Source: Comamonas sp. lk
Lineage (GTDB): Bacteria; Pseudomonadota; Gammaproteobacteria; Burkholderiales; Burkholderiaceae_C
Reading direction: 5' to 3'
NCBI GenBank assembly: GCA_945860595.1
Contig: CAMAQV010000019.1
Coordinates: 1-51,990 of the forward strand
DNA: 51,990 nucleotides
The notes below the pieces were generated by a model that saw nothing but the letters and a program-made list of their open reading frames with translations, did no database searches and was not told where the DNA came from. Shown here piece after piece: positions 8,798-18,490 of the stretch. Positions within the stretch are counted from its first letter, which is position 1, and each line of letters starts with the position of its first letter. The position numbers were made by a program, and so were the translations under genes.

Positions 8798-10090
8798 CTA
8801 CTGCTCGGGATCTGCTGCAGCGCTGTGCGCCGCGCCGCCGCTGCCCAAAAACAGGCGCTCGATGGCGGCGCTGGTGTGGGCGCGCTCCTGCGCGTCACCC
8901 GTTTGCAACTGCTGGTAGGCGCCGTGCAGCATTTTCTGGGTCAGGCCCTTAGAGAGGGCTTCGAGCACACTGTTGACGTCTTCGCCGCGCGCCAGCATTC
9001 TTCTGGCACGGGCGATTTCCGCGATGCGCCAGCTCTCGGTCTGGCTGTTAAGTTGCTGGATCAGCGGCACATGGACACGCTGATCGACCCAGCGCATAAA
9101 GCTCTGCACACCTGCGTCCACGATGGCTTCGGCCTGGGCCACAGCGGCTTGGCGGCTGGCCTGCGCGGTCTGCACCACGCCAGCCAGATCGTCCACGGTG
9201 TACATGTACACGTCGCGCAGGGCTTTGACTTCCATCTCGATGTCGCGCGGAACTGCCAGGTCGACCATGAACATGGGGCGGTGGCGGCGCGCTTTCAGGG
9301 CCCGCTCGACCGCGCCCAGACCGATGATGGGCAGGGTACTCGCGGTGCAGCTGATCACCGCATCGAACTCGTGTAAGCGCTGGGGTAAATCGGCCAGCGG
9401 CATCACACCGGCCCCGAAGCGCCGTGCCAGCGCCTCACCGCGCTCCAGACTGCGGTTGGCCACGGCCATGCCTTTGGGGTTTTTGGCGGCGAAGTGGGTG
9501 GCGCATAGATCAATCATCTCGCCTGCGCCTACGAACAGCACGCGGATCTGGCCCAGGTCTTCAAACAACTGTCCGGCCAGACGCACGGCGGCGGCGGCCA
9601 TGCTGATGGAGTGCGCGCCAATGTCGGTGGTGCTGCGCACTTCTTTGGCCACTGTGAAGGATCGTTGGAACAACTGCGACAGCGTGCTGCCCAACGCGCC
9701 AGCCTCATCGGCAATGCGCACCGCGTCTTTGAGCTGCCCCAGGATTTGCGGCTCGCCCAGCACCATGGAGTCCAGGCCGCTGGCTACGCGAAAGGCGTGG
9801 CGCGCGGCCTGGGTGTCGCTCAGGCTGTAGGTGTGGCTGCGCAGGGCGTGGGTCGGAACGCCGCCGCACTGAGCCAGCCAGTCCAGCGTGCCCTCGATCT
9901 CGGGTTGCCCACCGGCGCAATAAATTTCCGTGCGGTTGCAGGTGGAGACGATGGCGGCCTCGGGGACGTGCACCAGGCTTTGGCGCAGGGCGTTCAAGTG
10001 CGGAACGATGTGCTCAAGCCCGAAGGCGAAGCGGCCGCGCAGGTCCAGTGGCGCGGTGGTGTGGTTGATGCCAAGGGCCCAGACGGTCAT
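8798..10090 (-). CDS. hemA: Glutamyl-tRNA reductase HemA
   Basis: NADPH-dependent reduction of Glu-tRNA(Glu) to glutamate-1-semialdehyde, the first step of C5-pathway tetrapyrrole synthesis. 430 aa. [14 protein letters not shown] (7-20) and [10 protein letters not shown] (49-58) are present, with catalytic Cys51. The NADP domain contains LFVGAGEMI (about 190-198), followed by a C-terminal dimerisation helix. It is the first gene of the hemA-prfA-prmC run and is divergent from a small membrane-protein gene. A perfect minus-strand TATAAT lies at 10106-10101, only about 10 bp from the ATG, implying a very short 5' leader if it is used. Confidence 0.97.
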   Translation of the reverse strand: MTVWALGINHTTAPLDLRGRFAFGLEHIVPHLNALRQSLVHVPEAAIVSTCNRTEIYCAGGQPEIEGTLDWLAQCGGVPTHALRSHTYSLSDTQAARHAFRVASGLDSMVLGEPQILGQLKDAVRIADEAGALGSTLSQLFQRSFTVAKEVRSTTDIGAHSISMAAAAVRLAGQLFEDLGQIRVLFVGAGEMIDLCATHFAAKNPKGMAVANRSLERGEALARRFGAGVMPLADLPQRLHEFDAVISCTASTLPIIGLGAVERALKARRHRPMFMVDLAVPRDIEMEVKALRDVYMYTVDDLAGVVQTAQASRQAAVAQAEAIVDAGVQSFMRWVDQRVHVPLIQQLNSQTESWRIAEIARARRMLARGEDVNSVLEALSKGLTQKMLHGAYQQLQTGDAQERAHTSAAIERLFLGSGGAAHSAAADPEQ

Positions 10091-10142
10091 AGAGGAACGG
10101 ATTATAAAATCGTCCGCCCTTATGGCACTCTATACCGCTGCC
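10091..10142. promoter_or_regulatory. Short divergent promoter region hemA / membrane protein
   Basis: The 52-bp gap contains ATTATAAAAT at 10101-10110. Read on the minus strand it gives TATAAT (10106-10101) facing hemA. Read on the plus strand it gives TATAAA (10103-10108) facing the membrane-protein gene. No good -35 hexamer accompanies either at 17 bp. The overlap means both promoters could not easily be occupied at once. Confidence 0.35.
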
Positions 10143-10421
10143 ATGACCCTCTTCGCCCTTTTCAACCACCTGCTCAATTTTGTGGCCCCTGCGGTATTTG
10201 TAGGCACATTTCTGGCTCTGCTTGCACCCTGGGTCGTGCGCAAATCTGTGCGCCGGGGCAGTTGGATGGTCCGGGCGCTGAGTAACAGCCTGTGTGGCTT
10301 GTGCGCTTTGCTGGGCGGCATCTGGTTTTTTGGCCACGACGGCAAGATGGCCAGCTACCTGGCGCTGGTTGTGGCCAGCGCGGCCAGCCAGTTCTACTGG
10401 ATGCAGGCATGGCGCAAATGA
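10143..10421 (+). CDS. Small integral membrane protein, unknown function
   Basis: 92 aa with about three hydrophobic segments: LFALFNHLLNFVAPAVFVGTF, ALSNSLCGLCALLGGIWFF and the C-terminal MASYLALVVASAASQFYWM, separated by a basic loop (VVRKSVRRGSW). The positive loop suggests it faces the cytoplasm. No family is recognised. ATG 10143 is preferred because it directly precedes the first membrane segment; ATG 10122 would add seven residues. The stop overlaps the ATG of the following acetyltransferase gene (ATGA), so the two are probably translationally coupled. Confidence 0.7.
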   Translation: MTLFALFNHLLNFVAPAVFVGTFLALLAPWVVRKSVRRGSWMVRALSNSLCGLCALLGGIWFFGHDGKMASYLALVVASAASQFYWMQAWRK

Positions 10422-10966
10422 GCGCGACCGATAGCACCGGCCTGCTCATCGTCCGCGCTGGCCCCGAGCACCTGGCTGCGTTGACTGATTTGATCTTTGA
10501 ACATGGCGCCAACGTCTGGAACTACTTGCCCGAAGACGCTATCCGTGAGCATCTGGACCACGTCGTTCACGGCCGCGACCACGGCGTACTGGCCCTGCAG
10601 GGTGGGCAACTGCTGGGCGCGGTCACATTTGGTCTGAGCACGGACTTCGACGCCTACCTGCCCGCACACAGCCGTGGCATGCCACAAGGCTACGTGAGCG
10701 AAGCGGTGGTGCGGCGCGAGCGCACTGGCCAAGGCCTGGGCACGCGCCTGCTGCGCGAAGCATTGGCGGTGCTCTCCACCATGGGCATTGAGGCGGTTTT
10801 TGTCGACCGCCACGAAGAAAACCGCGCCTCGGCCGGCATGATGCGCAGGGCGGGATTCACGGAAGTGGAGACCTACACCGACCCCCGCCGCCGGCCGCAC
10901 GGCTCGGGCAGCACCACGGTATGCCGCTTCAGCTTTGCGGATGGAACTGGTCTACCCGGTCGGTGA
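10418..10966 (+). CDS. GNAT-family N-acetyltransferase
   Basis: About 182 aa. The acetyl-CoA pyrophosphate-binding motif A is clear: VVRRERTGQGLGTRLLREAL contains R-x-x-G-x-G followed by a basic helix. The later stretch HEENRASAGMMRRAGFTEVETY matches motif B (N-x-x-A-x-x-x-Y/F-x-x-x-G-F). The substrate cannot be deduced. ATG 10418 overlaps the upstream stop codon as ATGA; ATG 10409 is an alternative. The 3' end overlaps the convergent ugpQ by 38 bp, so the two C-terminal coding ends share DNA. Confidence 0.85.
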   Translation: MSATDSTGLLIVRAGPEHLAALTDLIFEHGANVWNYLPEDAIREHLDHVVHGRDHGVLALQGGQLLGAVTFGLSTDFDAYLPAHSRGMPQGYVSEAVVRRERTGQGLGTRLLREALAVLSTMGIEAVFVDRHEENRASAGMMRRAGFTEVETYTDPRRRPHGSGSTTVCRFSFADGTGLPGR

Positions 10967-11699
10967 TCACCCCGTCGGTACCGAGGTCGATCAGGCGCTG
11001 AACCTCGTCGGCCTCGTTCACGGTGTAGCTGAGCAAGCGAAACCCTGCTGCTTTGGCCTGGGTTACGGACTCCGCGTTCCAGAGTTCATGCATGCACACG
11101 ATGGCTTGGCACTGCAGCCTGGTGGCATGGCCCAGCCATTGCGCCCAGGTTTGCCGGTCCAGCGCATGGATCAGCAGGCCGCGCGGCAGCGCGGGCTGGG
11201 TTGCCAGCGCGCCTTCAAGCGCTGGAATCTCAAACGAGGTCAATAAAGGAGGCACCGCCTCGTTTCGCCACAAGCGCGCAGCATGCCGCGCCACCACTTC
11301 GCCGGTGTGGCGTTCGGTGCCAATGGTCGGTTTGATCTCGATGTTGAGAAAGTAGCCGTTGGCGATGCAAAAGCCGCCTATTCGTTCCAGCGAGGGCAGC
11401 GGCTCGCCCGCATAGGCGGGGCTGTGCCAGCCGCCGGCGTCCAGCTCAGCCAGTTCATGCCAGCTGCGGTGCCCGGCGATCGTTGGCAAACCAGCGGCAG
11501 TGGGAGCTGTTTTGGTGGTGCGCTCCAGCGTGTCGTCGTGCAACAAAAAGGGTATGCCATCGCGGCTGAGTTTGACGTCGCACTCAAACATACGGTAGCC
11601 ATGGGACGCGCCCAGGCGGAACGCTGCCAAGGTGTTCTCCGGGGCCAGCGTGCCGGAGCCGCGGTGGGCGATCCAAGAGGGGTAGGGCCAAGCGTGCAT
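10929..11699 (-). CDS. ugpQ: Glycerophosphodiester phosphodiesterase
   Basis: Hydrolyses glycerophosphodiesters to glycerol-3-phosphate and an alcohol. The GDPD TIM-barrel signatures are present: WIAHRGSGTLAPENTLAAF (catalytic H-R and P-E-N), FECDVKLSRDGIPFLLHDDTLERTT (E-x-D metal ligands and the H-D-x-x-L-x-R-T-T motif) and NIEIKP. No signal peptide, so a cytoplasmic UgpQ-type enzyme. The start is placed at the ATG at 11699 (MHAWPYPSW). An upstream ATG at 11729 would add ten residues without family similarity and would fall within a palindrome. No ugp transporter genes are adjacent. Confidence 0.93.
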   Translation of the reverse strand: MHAWPYPSWIAHRGSGTLAPENTLAAFRLGASHGYRMFECDVKLSRDGIPFLLHDDTLERTTKTAPTAAGLPTIAGHRSWHELAELDAGGWHSPAYAGEPLPSLERIGGFCIANGYFLNIEIKPTIGTERHTGEVVARHAARLWRNEAVPPLLTSFEIPALEGALATQPALPRGLLIHALDRQTWAQWLGHATRLQCQAIVCMHELWNAESVTQAKAAGFRLLSYTVNEADEVQRLIDLGTDGVITDRVDQFHPQS

Positions 11700-11721
11700 A
11701 AGGTTTCTGGTGGCAGTGGAC

Positions 11722-11736
11722 GGGCACATTGTGCCC
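11722..11736. promoter_or_regulatory. Palindrome between ugpQ and the FAD/Fe-S oxidoreductase
   Basis: GGGCACA-T-TGTGCCC is a perfect inverted repeat with 7-bp arms and a single central base. It lies 22 bp upstream of the chosen ugpQ start and 69 bp upstream of the oxidoreductase start, in the 106-bp divergent gap. Its form suggests an operator for a dimeric regulator. No regulator gene is adjacent. Confidence 0.45.
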
Positions 11737-11805
11737 CTGCGTTACTATCAATCGCCCATCGACAACACGTCGCCTGCATCCGACCGGGCGACAACATAGC
11801 CACCG

Positions 11806-14800
11806 ATGAACGCCCCCACGCAGATCTCCCACCTCACCCCCGCCCACGCCAGCCCTGACGCGAGCGGCGACGGCAACGGGCGCATCCGCGAAATTCCGTA
11901 CAACTACACCTCGTTTTCCGACCGTGAAGTGGTGATACGCCTGCTGGGTGAGCCGGCTTGGGAAACGCTGACCAGTTTGCGCAGCGAGCGGCGCACCGGA
12001 CGTTCGGCGCGCATGCTGTACGAGGTGTTGGGTGACATCTGGGTGGTGCAGCGCAACCCCTATTTGCAGGACGATTTGCAGGACAACCCCAAACGGCGTG
12101 CGCTGCTGGTCGAGGCCTTGCACCACCGTTTGGGTGAAATTGAAAAGCGGCGCACACCAGCGTCGGACCCCGGGCGCGACGCCGCCGTGGGGGGCTTGCT
12201 GGAGGCTTCGCGCCAGGCCGTGCAGGCATTCGGCGCATCATTTACCGAGATGTCTGCACTGCGGCGCAAGACACTGCGGGCTCTGGGGCGGCGCACCGCA
12301 CGGGACAACATCCAGTTTGACGGCCTGAGCCGGGTCGCCCATGTCACCGACGCCACCGACTGGCGGGTGGAGTACCCCTTTGTGGTGCTCACGCCCGACA
12401 GCGAGGCCGAAATGGCGGGCCTGGTCAAGGCCTGTATCGATTTGGGTTTGAGCATCGTGCCGCGCGGCGGCGGCACCGGCTACACCGGCGGAGCCGTGCC
12501 GCTGACCTGGAAAAGCGCCGTCATCAATACCGAAAAACTCGACGCTGTCAGCGCCGTTGAGATGCGCCGCCTGCCGGGCCTGGAACAGGATGTGGCTACG
12601 GTCTGGACCGAGGCCGGGGTGGTGACGCAGCGCGTGGCTGATGCAGCCGAGGCGGCCGGTTATGTGTTCGCGGTGGACCCGACATCGGCCGAGGCGTCGT
12701 GCATAGGCGGCAACATCGCCATGAACGCGGGCGGTAAAAAAGCCGTGCTCTGGGGCACGGCACTGGACAACCTGGCCAGCTGGCGCATGGTCACGCCGCA
12801 GGCCCAGTGGCTGGAAGTCACCCGCATAGGCCACAACCTGGGCAAGATCCACGACGCGGCGATGGTGCATTTCCGGCTGGACTATTTCGAGGCCGATGGC
12901 ACCACGCCGTTGCGCAGCGAAGACCTGCACATTCCGGGCGCCAGTTTCCGCAAAGCCGGTTTGGGTAAAGACGTCACCGACAAGTTTTTGAGCGGCCTGC
13001 CGGGTATCCAGAAAGAGGGCTGCGACGGCCTGATCACCAGCGCGCGCTGGGTGGTGCACCGCATGCCCCAGCACACCCGAACGGTGTGCCTGGAATTTTT
13101 TGGTCATGCCCGCGATGCGGTCCCCAGCATCGTGGAGATCAAAGACTTCATGTTCGCGCAGGCGCAGCACAGCGGTGTGATGTTGGCGGGCCTGGAGCAC
13201 ATGGACGACCGCTACCTCAAGGCTGTGGGCTATGCCACCAAGAGCCGGCGCGGCGCGCAAAGCGGTAGTGGTTTGCCCAAAATGGTGTTGATTGGCGACA
13301 TCGCCGGCGATGAGGCCGACGCAGTGGCCCGTGCGACATCCGAGGTGGTGCGCATCGCCAACGTGCGCGGTGGCGAAGGTTTTGTGGCGCTTAGCGCAGA
13401 GGCCCGTAAAAAATTCTGGCTGGACCGTAAACGGACCGCCGCCATCAGCCGGCACACCAATGCCTTCAAGATCAACGAGGACGTGGTGATTCCCCTGCCG
13501 CGTATGGCCGAGTACACCGATGGCATTGATCGCATCAATATCGAGCTGTCCTTGCGTAACAAGCTGGCTTTGTGTGAGGCATTGCAGGCGTTTTTCGATG
13601 CCGGCCATCTTCCGCTGGGCAAGGGCGATGACGCAGCGGAGATGTCCGCGTCCGACTTCCTCGAAGAGCGCGTTGCCCAGGCCCAGGCCCTGCTGGCCGG
13701 AGTGCGTATGCAATGGCAAAGCTGGCTCGACGATGTGGAAAACCTGTTCCCCCAGCTGCAGGACCACAGCCTGCGTGCCAGCTGGAAAACCCAGTTGCTG
13801 GCACCTTTGCAGGCCATCTTCACGGGTGGTGCTTTTGCGCCCATCGTCGCGCAGTGCCGGGCGATCCATCAGCGTGTGCTCAAAGGCCGCGTGTGGGCGG
13901 CGTTGCATATGCATGCGGGCGACGGCAATGTGCACACCAATATCCCGGTGAACAGCGACGACTACGCCATGTTGCAAACCGCGCACCAGGCGGTGGCGCG
14001 CATCATGGCGCTGGCACGTTCACTCGACGGGGTGATCTCCGGCGAACACGGCATCGGCATCACCAAGCTGGAATTTTTGAGCGACGCCGAATTACAGCCT
14101 TTTGCCGATTACAAAGCCCGTATCGACCCTGAGGGCCGCTTCAACAAGGGCAAGCTTTTGCGGCCCAGTGCTGCGCAGGGCCATTCGCACAACGCGTACA
14201 CGCCGTCCTTCGGGCTGATGGGCCACGAGTCGCTCATCATGCAGCAAAGCGACATCGGGGCAATCTCGGACTCCATCAAAGACTGCCTGCGCTGCGGCAA
14301 GTGCAAACCGGTGTGCGCCACCCATGTGCCGCGCGCCAATTTGCTCTACAGCCCACGCAACAAGATTCTGGCCACATCGCTGTTGATCGAGGCCTTCTTG
14401 TACGAAGAGCAAACCCGCCGCGGCATCAGCCTGCGGCATTGGGAAGAATTCGAAGACGTGGCCGACCATTGCACGGTGTGCCACAAATGCGCCAGCCCCT
14501 GTCCGGTGGATATCGACTTTGGCGACGTCACCATGCACATGCGCAATCTGCTGCGCAAGATGGGCCAAAAGTCCTTCCGCCCCGGCAACGCGGCCGCCAT
14601 GTTTTTCTTGAACGCGACCAACCCCCAGACCATCCAATTCATGCGCAGCGCCATGGTCGATGTGGGTTTCAAGGCGCAGCGCCTGGCCAATGATTTGTTC
14701 CGGGTGCTGGCGCGCAAGCAAAGCGCCAAGCCCCCGGCCACCGTGGGCAAAGCGCCGCTCAAAGAGCAGGTGATCCACTTCATTAATAAAAAGATGCCGG

Positions 14801-15702
14801 GCGGCCTGCCCAAAAAAACCGCCCGCGCACTGCTCGATGTGGAGGATGCCGATTACGTTCCCATCATCCGCAACCCGCAGACCACCACGGGCGATAGCGA
14901 GGCCGTGTTTTACTTCCCCGGATGTGGCTCCGAGCGCCTGTTCAGCCAGGTCGGTCTGGCCACCCAGGCCATGCTTTGGCACGCAGGCGTGCAGACTGTG
15001 TTGCCACCGGGCTATTTGTGCTGCGGCTATCCGCAGCGTGCCAGCGGCATGCAGGACCGGGCCGACAAAATCATCACCGACAACCGGGTGCTGTTCCACC
15101 GTGTGGCCAACACCCTGAATTACCTGGACATCAAAACCGTGGTGGTGAGCTGTGGCACCTGTTACGACCAGCTTCAGGGCTATGAGTTCGACAAAATTTT
15201 CCCCGACTGCCGCATCGTGGATATCCACGAATTTTTGCTAGAGAAGGGCATCACCTTGAACGCCGCGCAGCAGGGTGCCTATTTGTTTCATGACCCCTGT
15301 CACAGCCCCATGAAGCTGCAAGAACCGATAAAAACCGTCAAAGCCCTGGTCGGGCAGGCGGTGGTGCAAAGCGCGCGTTGCTGTGGTGAATCGGGTACGC
15401 TGGGCGTGACCCGCCCGGACATTGCCACCCAGGTGCGCTTTCGAAAAGAAGAGGAGTTGCGCAAGGGCGAGGCCGCATTGCAGCTGCTGGCACCCCAGGC
15501 TGCGGCCGCGCCCACCAAAATTCTCACCAGCTGCCCGAGCTGCCTGCAAGGCCTGAGCCGCTACGGCGATGACCTGGAAAACGGACTGCTGGAGGCGGAC
15601 TACATCGTGGTTGAAATGGCCCGCCACATCCTGGGTGCAGACTGGTTACCCGCCTACGTGGCGCAGGCCAACGCTGGTGGCATTGAACGGGTGCTGGTCT
15701 AG
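11806..15702 (+). CDS. DUF3683 / FAD-linked oxidase / 4Fe-4S / CCG-domain fusion oxidoreductase
   Basis: A 1298-aa multidomain enzyme. Residues about 25-160 match DUF3683. The PCMH-type FAD domain starts near 190 and shows [15 protein letters not shown] (219-233). An FAD-oxidase C-terminal domain ends near [15 protein letters not shown]. Two ferredoxin clusters follow: C827-x2-C-x2-C-x3-C ([11 protein letters not shown]) and C889-x2-C-x2-C-x3-C ([11 protein letters not shown]). Two CCG domains follow (PGCG at 1040 with CCG at 1072; DPCHSP near 1163 with CCG at 1192). This is the GlcD plus GlcF architecture in one chain, like D-lactate, glycolate or D-2-hydroxyglutarate dehydrogenases of the Dld/YdiJ type. 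I infer oxidation of a D-2-hydroxy acid with electrons passed through Fe-S centres to quinone or another carrier. The substrate is not determined. Confidence 0.9.
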   Translation: MNAPTQISHLTPAHASPDASGDGNGRIREIPYNYTSFSDREVVIRLLGEPAWETLTSLRSERRTGRSARMLYEVLGDIWVVQRNPYLQDDLQDNPKRRALLVEALHHRLGEIEKRRTPASDPGRDAAVGGLLEASRQAVQAFGASFTEMSALRRKTLRALGRRTARDNIQFDGLSRVAHVTDATDWRVEYPFVVLTPDSEAEMAGLVKACIDLGLSIVPRGGGTGYTGGAVPLTWKSAVINTEKLDAVSAVEMRRLPGLEQDVATVWTEAGVVTQRVADAAEAAGYVFAVDPTSAEASCIGGNIAMNAGGKKAVLWGTALDNLASWRMVTPQAQWLEVTRIGHNLGKIHDAAMVHFRLDYFEADGTTPLRSEDLHIPGASFRKAGLGKDVTDKFLSGLPGIQKEGCDGLITSARWVVHRMPQHTRTVCLEFFGHARDAVPSIVEIKDFMFAQAQHSGVMLAGLEHMDDRYLKAVGYATKSRRGAQSGSGLPKMVLIGDIAGDEADAVARATSEVVRIANVRGGEGFVALSAEARKKFWLDRKRTAAISRHTNAFKINEDVVIPLPRMAEYTDGIDRINIELSLRNKLALCEALQAFFDAGHLPLGKGDDAAEMSASDFLEERVAQAQALLAGVRMQWQSWLDDVENLFPQLQDHSLRASWKTQLLAPLQAIFTGGAFAPIVAQCRAIHQRVLKGRVWAALHMHAGDGNVHTNIPVNSDDYAMLQTAHQAVARIMALARSLDGVISGEHGIGITKLEFLSDAELQPFADYKARIDPEGRFNKGKLLRPSAAQGHSHNAYTPSFGLMGHESLIMQQSDIGAISDSIKDCLRCGKCKPVCATHVPRANLLYSPRNKILATSLLIEAFLYEEQTRRGISLRHWEEFEDVADHCTVCHKCASPCPVDIDFGDVTMHMRNLLRKMGQKSFRPGNAAAMFFLNATNPQTIQFMRSAMVDVGFKAQRLANDLFRVLARKQSAKPPATVGKAPLKEQVIHFINKKMPGGLPKKTARALLDVEDADYVPIIRNPQTTTGDSEAVFYFPGCGSERLFSQVGLATQAMLWHAGVQTVLPPGYLCCGYPQRASGMQDRADKIITDNRVLFHRVANTLNYLDIKTVVVSCGTCYDQLQGYEFDKIFPDCRIVDIHEFLLEKGITLNAAQQGAYLFHDPCHSPMKLQEPIKTVKALVGQAVVQSARCCGESGTLGVTRPDIATQVRFRKEEELRKGEAALQLLAPQAAAAPTKILTSCPSCLQGLSRYGDDLENGLLEADYIVVEMARHILGADWLPAYVAQANAGGIERVLV

Positions 15703-15737
15703 TTGGCTTACATTCGCGTGCTCTAACCGATATAGCC

Positions 15738-16151
15738 ATGGCCGGACTCAGCAAAAACTCCCCCACCCCGCACGCACTGACCGTGCACGCGCAGTCCCGC
15801 GTGCTGGAGGTCAGTTTTTCGGATGGCGCATCGTTTCGCATTCCTTTTGAGCTGATGCGGGTGTATTCGCCCTCTGCCGAGGTCCAGGGCCACGGCGAAG
15901 GCCAAGAGGTTTTGCAGACCGGAAAGCGGCTGGTCACGGTGCAAAGCCTCGACCAGGTGGGTAATTACGCGGTCCAGCCGGTTTTTTCCGATGGCCACGA
16001 CACCGGCATTTTTTCCTGGGATTACCTGTACCACCTGGGCGCGCAGCAAGCCGACTTGTGGGCGCAATACGAAGCCCGTCTGCAAGCCGCAGGGCGCGAC
16101 CGGGATGGGCCCATGCCCATCGCTGCCGCATCCGGTTGCGCCAGCCACTGA
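15738..16151 (+). CDS. DUF971 (GBBH-like N-terminal) protein
   Basis: 137 aa. The fold matches the gamma-butyrobetaine-hydroxylase-like N-terminal/DUF971 domain: LEVSFSDGASFRIPFELMRVYSPSAEVQGH, then NYAVQPVFSDGHDTGIFSWDYLYHLG. Members occur alone in bacteria and are sometimes linked to Fe-S or ubiquinone genes, but no biochemical role is firmly established. It sits 24 bp upstream of ubiE, apparently in the same transcription unit. That hints at a link with quinone metabolism, which is inference from position only. Confidence 0.85.
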   Translation: MAGLSKNSPTPHALTVHAQSRVLEVSFSDGASFRIPFELMRVYSPSAEVQGHGEGQEVLQTGKRLVTVQSLDQVGNYAVQPVFSDGHDTGIFSWDYLYHLGAQQADLWAQYEARLQAAGRDRDGPMPIAAASGCASH

Positions 16152-16175
16152 ACCCAGGGCGCATCCCCTCCCCGT

Positions 16176-16907
16176 ATGAGTAAAACCCACTTTGGCTTCG
16201 AGTCGGTCGACGAGCAAGAGAAGGCGCAGCGCGTGCGCGGGGTGTTCGACTCGGTCGCACCCAAATACGACCTGATGAACGATGTGATGTCGGGCGGACT
16301 GCATCGCGCCTGGAAAGCCTACACCGTGATGGTGGCCAACCTCAAGCCCGGTCAACGCGCGCTTGACATTGCCGGGGGCACCGGGGACTTGGCGCTGGCA
16401 TTTGCCGCCAAGGTCGGTGCGGGCGGGCAGGTGGTGCACACCGACATCAATTACGCCATGCTCAGTACCGGACGCAACCGGTTGATCGATGCGGGCGTAC
16501 TGCTGCCCACGGTGGTCTGCGATGCGGAGGCGCTGCCGTTCCCCGATGGACACTTCGATCTGGTCAGCGTGGCGTTCGGGCTGCGCAATATGACACATAA
16601 GGAGCGCGCACTGGAGGAGATGTGCCGGGTGCTCAAGCCGGGCGGCAAATTGCTGGTTTTGGAATTTTCCACGGTGGCCAAGCCGCTGCGAGCGGTCTAT
16701 GACTGGTATTCGTTCCAGGTTTTGCCCCGTTTGGGCCAATGGCTTGCCGGTGATTCGCAGAGTTACCGCTACCTGGCCGAGTCCATCCGCATGCACCCGG
16801 ACCAGGCCACGCTAAAGACCATGATGCGTAAAGGCGGTTTCGGTCATGTGGATTACCACAACCTTACGGCAGGCGTTGCGGCATTGCATGTTGGAATCAA
16901 GTGCTGA
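16176..16907 (+). CDS. ubiE: Ubiquinone/menaquinone C-methyltransferase UbiE
   Basis: SAM-dependent C-methylation of demethoxyubiquinol (and demethylmenaquinol) precursors. 243 aa. Signature 1, [17 protein letters not shown], lies at 31-47. The SAM-binding motif [12 protein letters not shown] at 63-74 carries Ala-Gly-Gly where many members have Cys-Gly-Gly. Signature 2 resembles [22 protein letters not shown]. First dedicated ubiquinone gene of the cluster ubiE - Tim44-like - ubiJ - ubiB. Confidence 0.96.
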   Translation: MSKTHFGFESVDEQEKAQRVRGVFDSVAPKYDLMNDVMSGGLHRAWKAYTVMVANLKPGQRALDIAGGTGDLALAFAAKVGAGGQVVHTDINYAMLSTGRNRLIDAGVLLPTVVCDAEALPFPDGHFDLVSVAFGLRNMTHKERALEEMCRVLKPGGKLLVLEFSTVAKPLRAVYDWYSFQVLPRLGQWLAGDSQSYRYLAESIRMHPDQATLKTMMRKGGFGHVDYHNLTAGVAALHVGIKC

Positions 16908-16952
16908 ACGCTGCGGCGTATCGCATGGTTGTATTTTTTTGGAGTTGTGAAC

Positions 16953-17879
16953 GTGAAATTTCTAGCAAGCTGTATGGCCCTGGTATTCCTGTTGATTAGT
17001 CTGAACGCCGAGGCTGGACGCTTGGCTGGTGGTCGCAAGATGGGCCGCCAGTCGAGTAATGTGGGTCAACAAGGCGCCAGCCCGGCTGCGCCGGCACAGC
17101 AGTCGGTGCAACGGCCCGCCCAGCCCGCCCCTGTGGCGCAACCCACCCCGCGCAGGCCGTGGGGCGCGATGCTAGGCGGTCTGGCAGCCGGCCTGGGCCT
17201 GGCATGGCTGGCCCATTCGCTGGGTTTTGGCGCGGCATTTGGCAACATTCTCATGGTCGCCCTGCTGGCGCTGCTGGCCCTGGGCGTGATTGGCTGGCTG
17301 ATGCGTCGGCGCACCAACCCTGCGGCACCGCAACCTTTCGCCATGCCGGGTGGGAACTACAGCCCGGCCTACCGGCCCGAGAACGTGGGTAACGACGCTT
17401 CCGCCCGCCCGTATGAGCGCAGCTACTTCCAGCCCGAAGCCGGTCAGGGCGGCATGATCGGCTCGGGTTTGACCGGCTCCCAAGCCTGGGGCGTGCCGAC
17501 CGGTTTTGATACCGAGGGTTTTCTGGCTGCCTGCAAGCGTAACTTCGTCAGCCTGCAAGCCGCCTGGGACCATTCCGACGTCAGCGCGTTGCGCGCGTTT
17601 ATGACCGATGACATGTTGGGCGAAATCACAACCCAGCTGGCCGAGCGCGACACCCACACCGGCACGCCGGTTAACGTGACCGAGGTGGTGATGCTCGACG
17701 CACGCTTATTGGGCATTGAAGAAACCGCTGCGGACTACCTGGCCAGCGTCGAGTTCTCCGGAATGATCCGCGAGAACCCTTCTACCGGACCGGCCCCGTT
17801 CCGCGAGGTGTGGAACATGAGCAAACCCAAAGACGGCAGTGCGGGCTGGCTGGTTGCGGGCGTACAGGCTTTGCAATAA
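16953..17879 (+). CDS. Tim44-like domain membrane protein
   Basis: 308 aa from GTG 16953, chosen because GGAG at 16941-16944 lies 8 nt upstream and the product begins with a signal peptide (MKFLASCMALVFLLISLNAEAG). It is followed by an Ala/Pro/Gln-rich linker (about 35-68), a strongly hydrophobic region about 72-118 ending in basic RRR, and a C-terminal Tim44/NTF2-like domain (about 190-308, starting FDTEGFLAACKRNFVSLQAAWD). Bacterial Tim44-like proteins are membrane-attached, and their function is poorly known. It lies between ubiE and ubiJ, so a role near ubiquinone biosynthesis is possible but unproven. Confidence 0.87.
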   Translation: MKFLASCMALVFLLISLNAEAGRLAGGRKMGRQSSNVGQQGASPAAPAQQSVQRPAQPAPVAQPTPRRPWGAMLGGLAAGLGLAWLAHSLGFGAAFGNILMVALLALLALGVIGWLMRRRTNPAAPQPFAMPGGNYSPAYRPENVGNDASARPYERSYFQPEAGQGGMIGSGLTGSQAWGVPTGFDTEGFLAACKRNFVSLQAAWDHSDVSALRAFMTDDMLGEITTQLAERDTHTGTPVNVTEVVMLDARLLGIEETAADYLASVEFSGMIRENPSTGPAPFREVWNMSKPKDGSAGWLVAGVQALQ

Positions 17880-17938
17880 ACGGATGACCCGGGAGCGCCT
17901 GCGGGGCGCGCGTGGCTTGGCTGCGGAATAATGCGGCC

Positions 17939-18490
17939 ATGCACACCAACTCCCCTTTCAGCGCACCTTTGAGCGATTTCCAGCAGATTCTGAGCGGTAA
18001 GCGCGCGGCGCCGGTGCCGCTTTGGGCGGTGCAGGAGGGGCAGCAACGCCTGGTACTACTGCTCAACCACGTGTTGCAGCAGGAGCCTGCGGCCCTTCTG
18101 CGCCTCAAGCAACACACGGGCCAGCGCATCCTGGGGCGCTGGCAGGCGTACTCCCTGTTTTTAGTGATCACACCAGCAGGTTTGCTGGATCTGGCTGACG
18201 CGGCAGCGCGGCCTGATTTGTCGATCGTGCTGGCCGATGAAGCGCCGCTGGAGATCGCCCGGCGGCTCATGCAGGGCGAGAAGCCGACCGTGCACATCGA
18301 AGGCGATGTGCAGCTCGCAGCCGAGGTCAACTGGCTGGCCGACCACGTCCGCTGGGATCTGGAGGAAGACCTGGCCCGCTTGCTGGGTGATGTGCCGGCC
18401 CATCTGCTGGCGCAGGCCGCAACTGCGGCGCTGGCCATGCTGCGCACGTTTGCAGCGCGCAGCAGCGGCGCTTTCGGAAGCGCCCGATGA
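17939..18490 (+). CDS. ubiJ: SCP2-domain ubiquinone biosynthesis accessory factor UbiJ
   Basis: 183 aa from ATG 17939. The central and C-terminal parts resemble the sterol-carrier-protein-2 fold followed by helices ([32 protein letters not shown], then [21 protein letters not shown]). In E. coli UbiJ sits between ubiE and ubiB and, with UbiK, organises the soluble Ubi metabolon by binding lipid intermediates. The same neighbours here (ubiE upstream, ubiB overlapping by ATGA) support the call more than sequence identity does. A GTG at 17912 would add nine residues. Confidence 0.85.
   Translation: MHTNSPFSAPLSDFQQILSGKRAAPVPLWAVQEGQQRLVLLLNHVLQQEPAALLRLKQHTGQRILGRWQAYSLFLVITPAGLLDLADAAARPDLSIVLADEAPLEIARRLMQGEKPTVHIEGDVQLAAEVNWLADHVRWDLEEDLARLLGDVPAHLLAQAATAALAMLRTFAARSSGAFGSAR

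Noticed and set aside
12238..13986. A 582-codon open frame on the minus strand opposite the FAD/Fe-S oxidoreductase
   Set aside because: Antisense shadow of a well-supported gene; composition biased to His/Arg/Gly and no family features.
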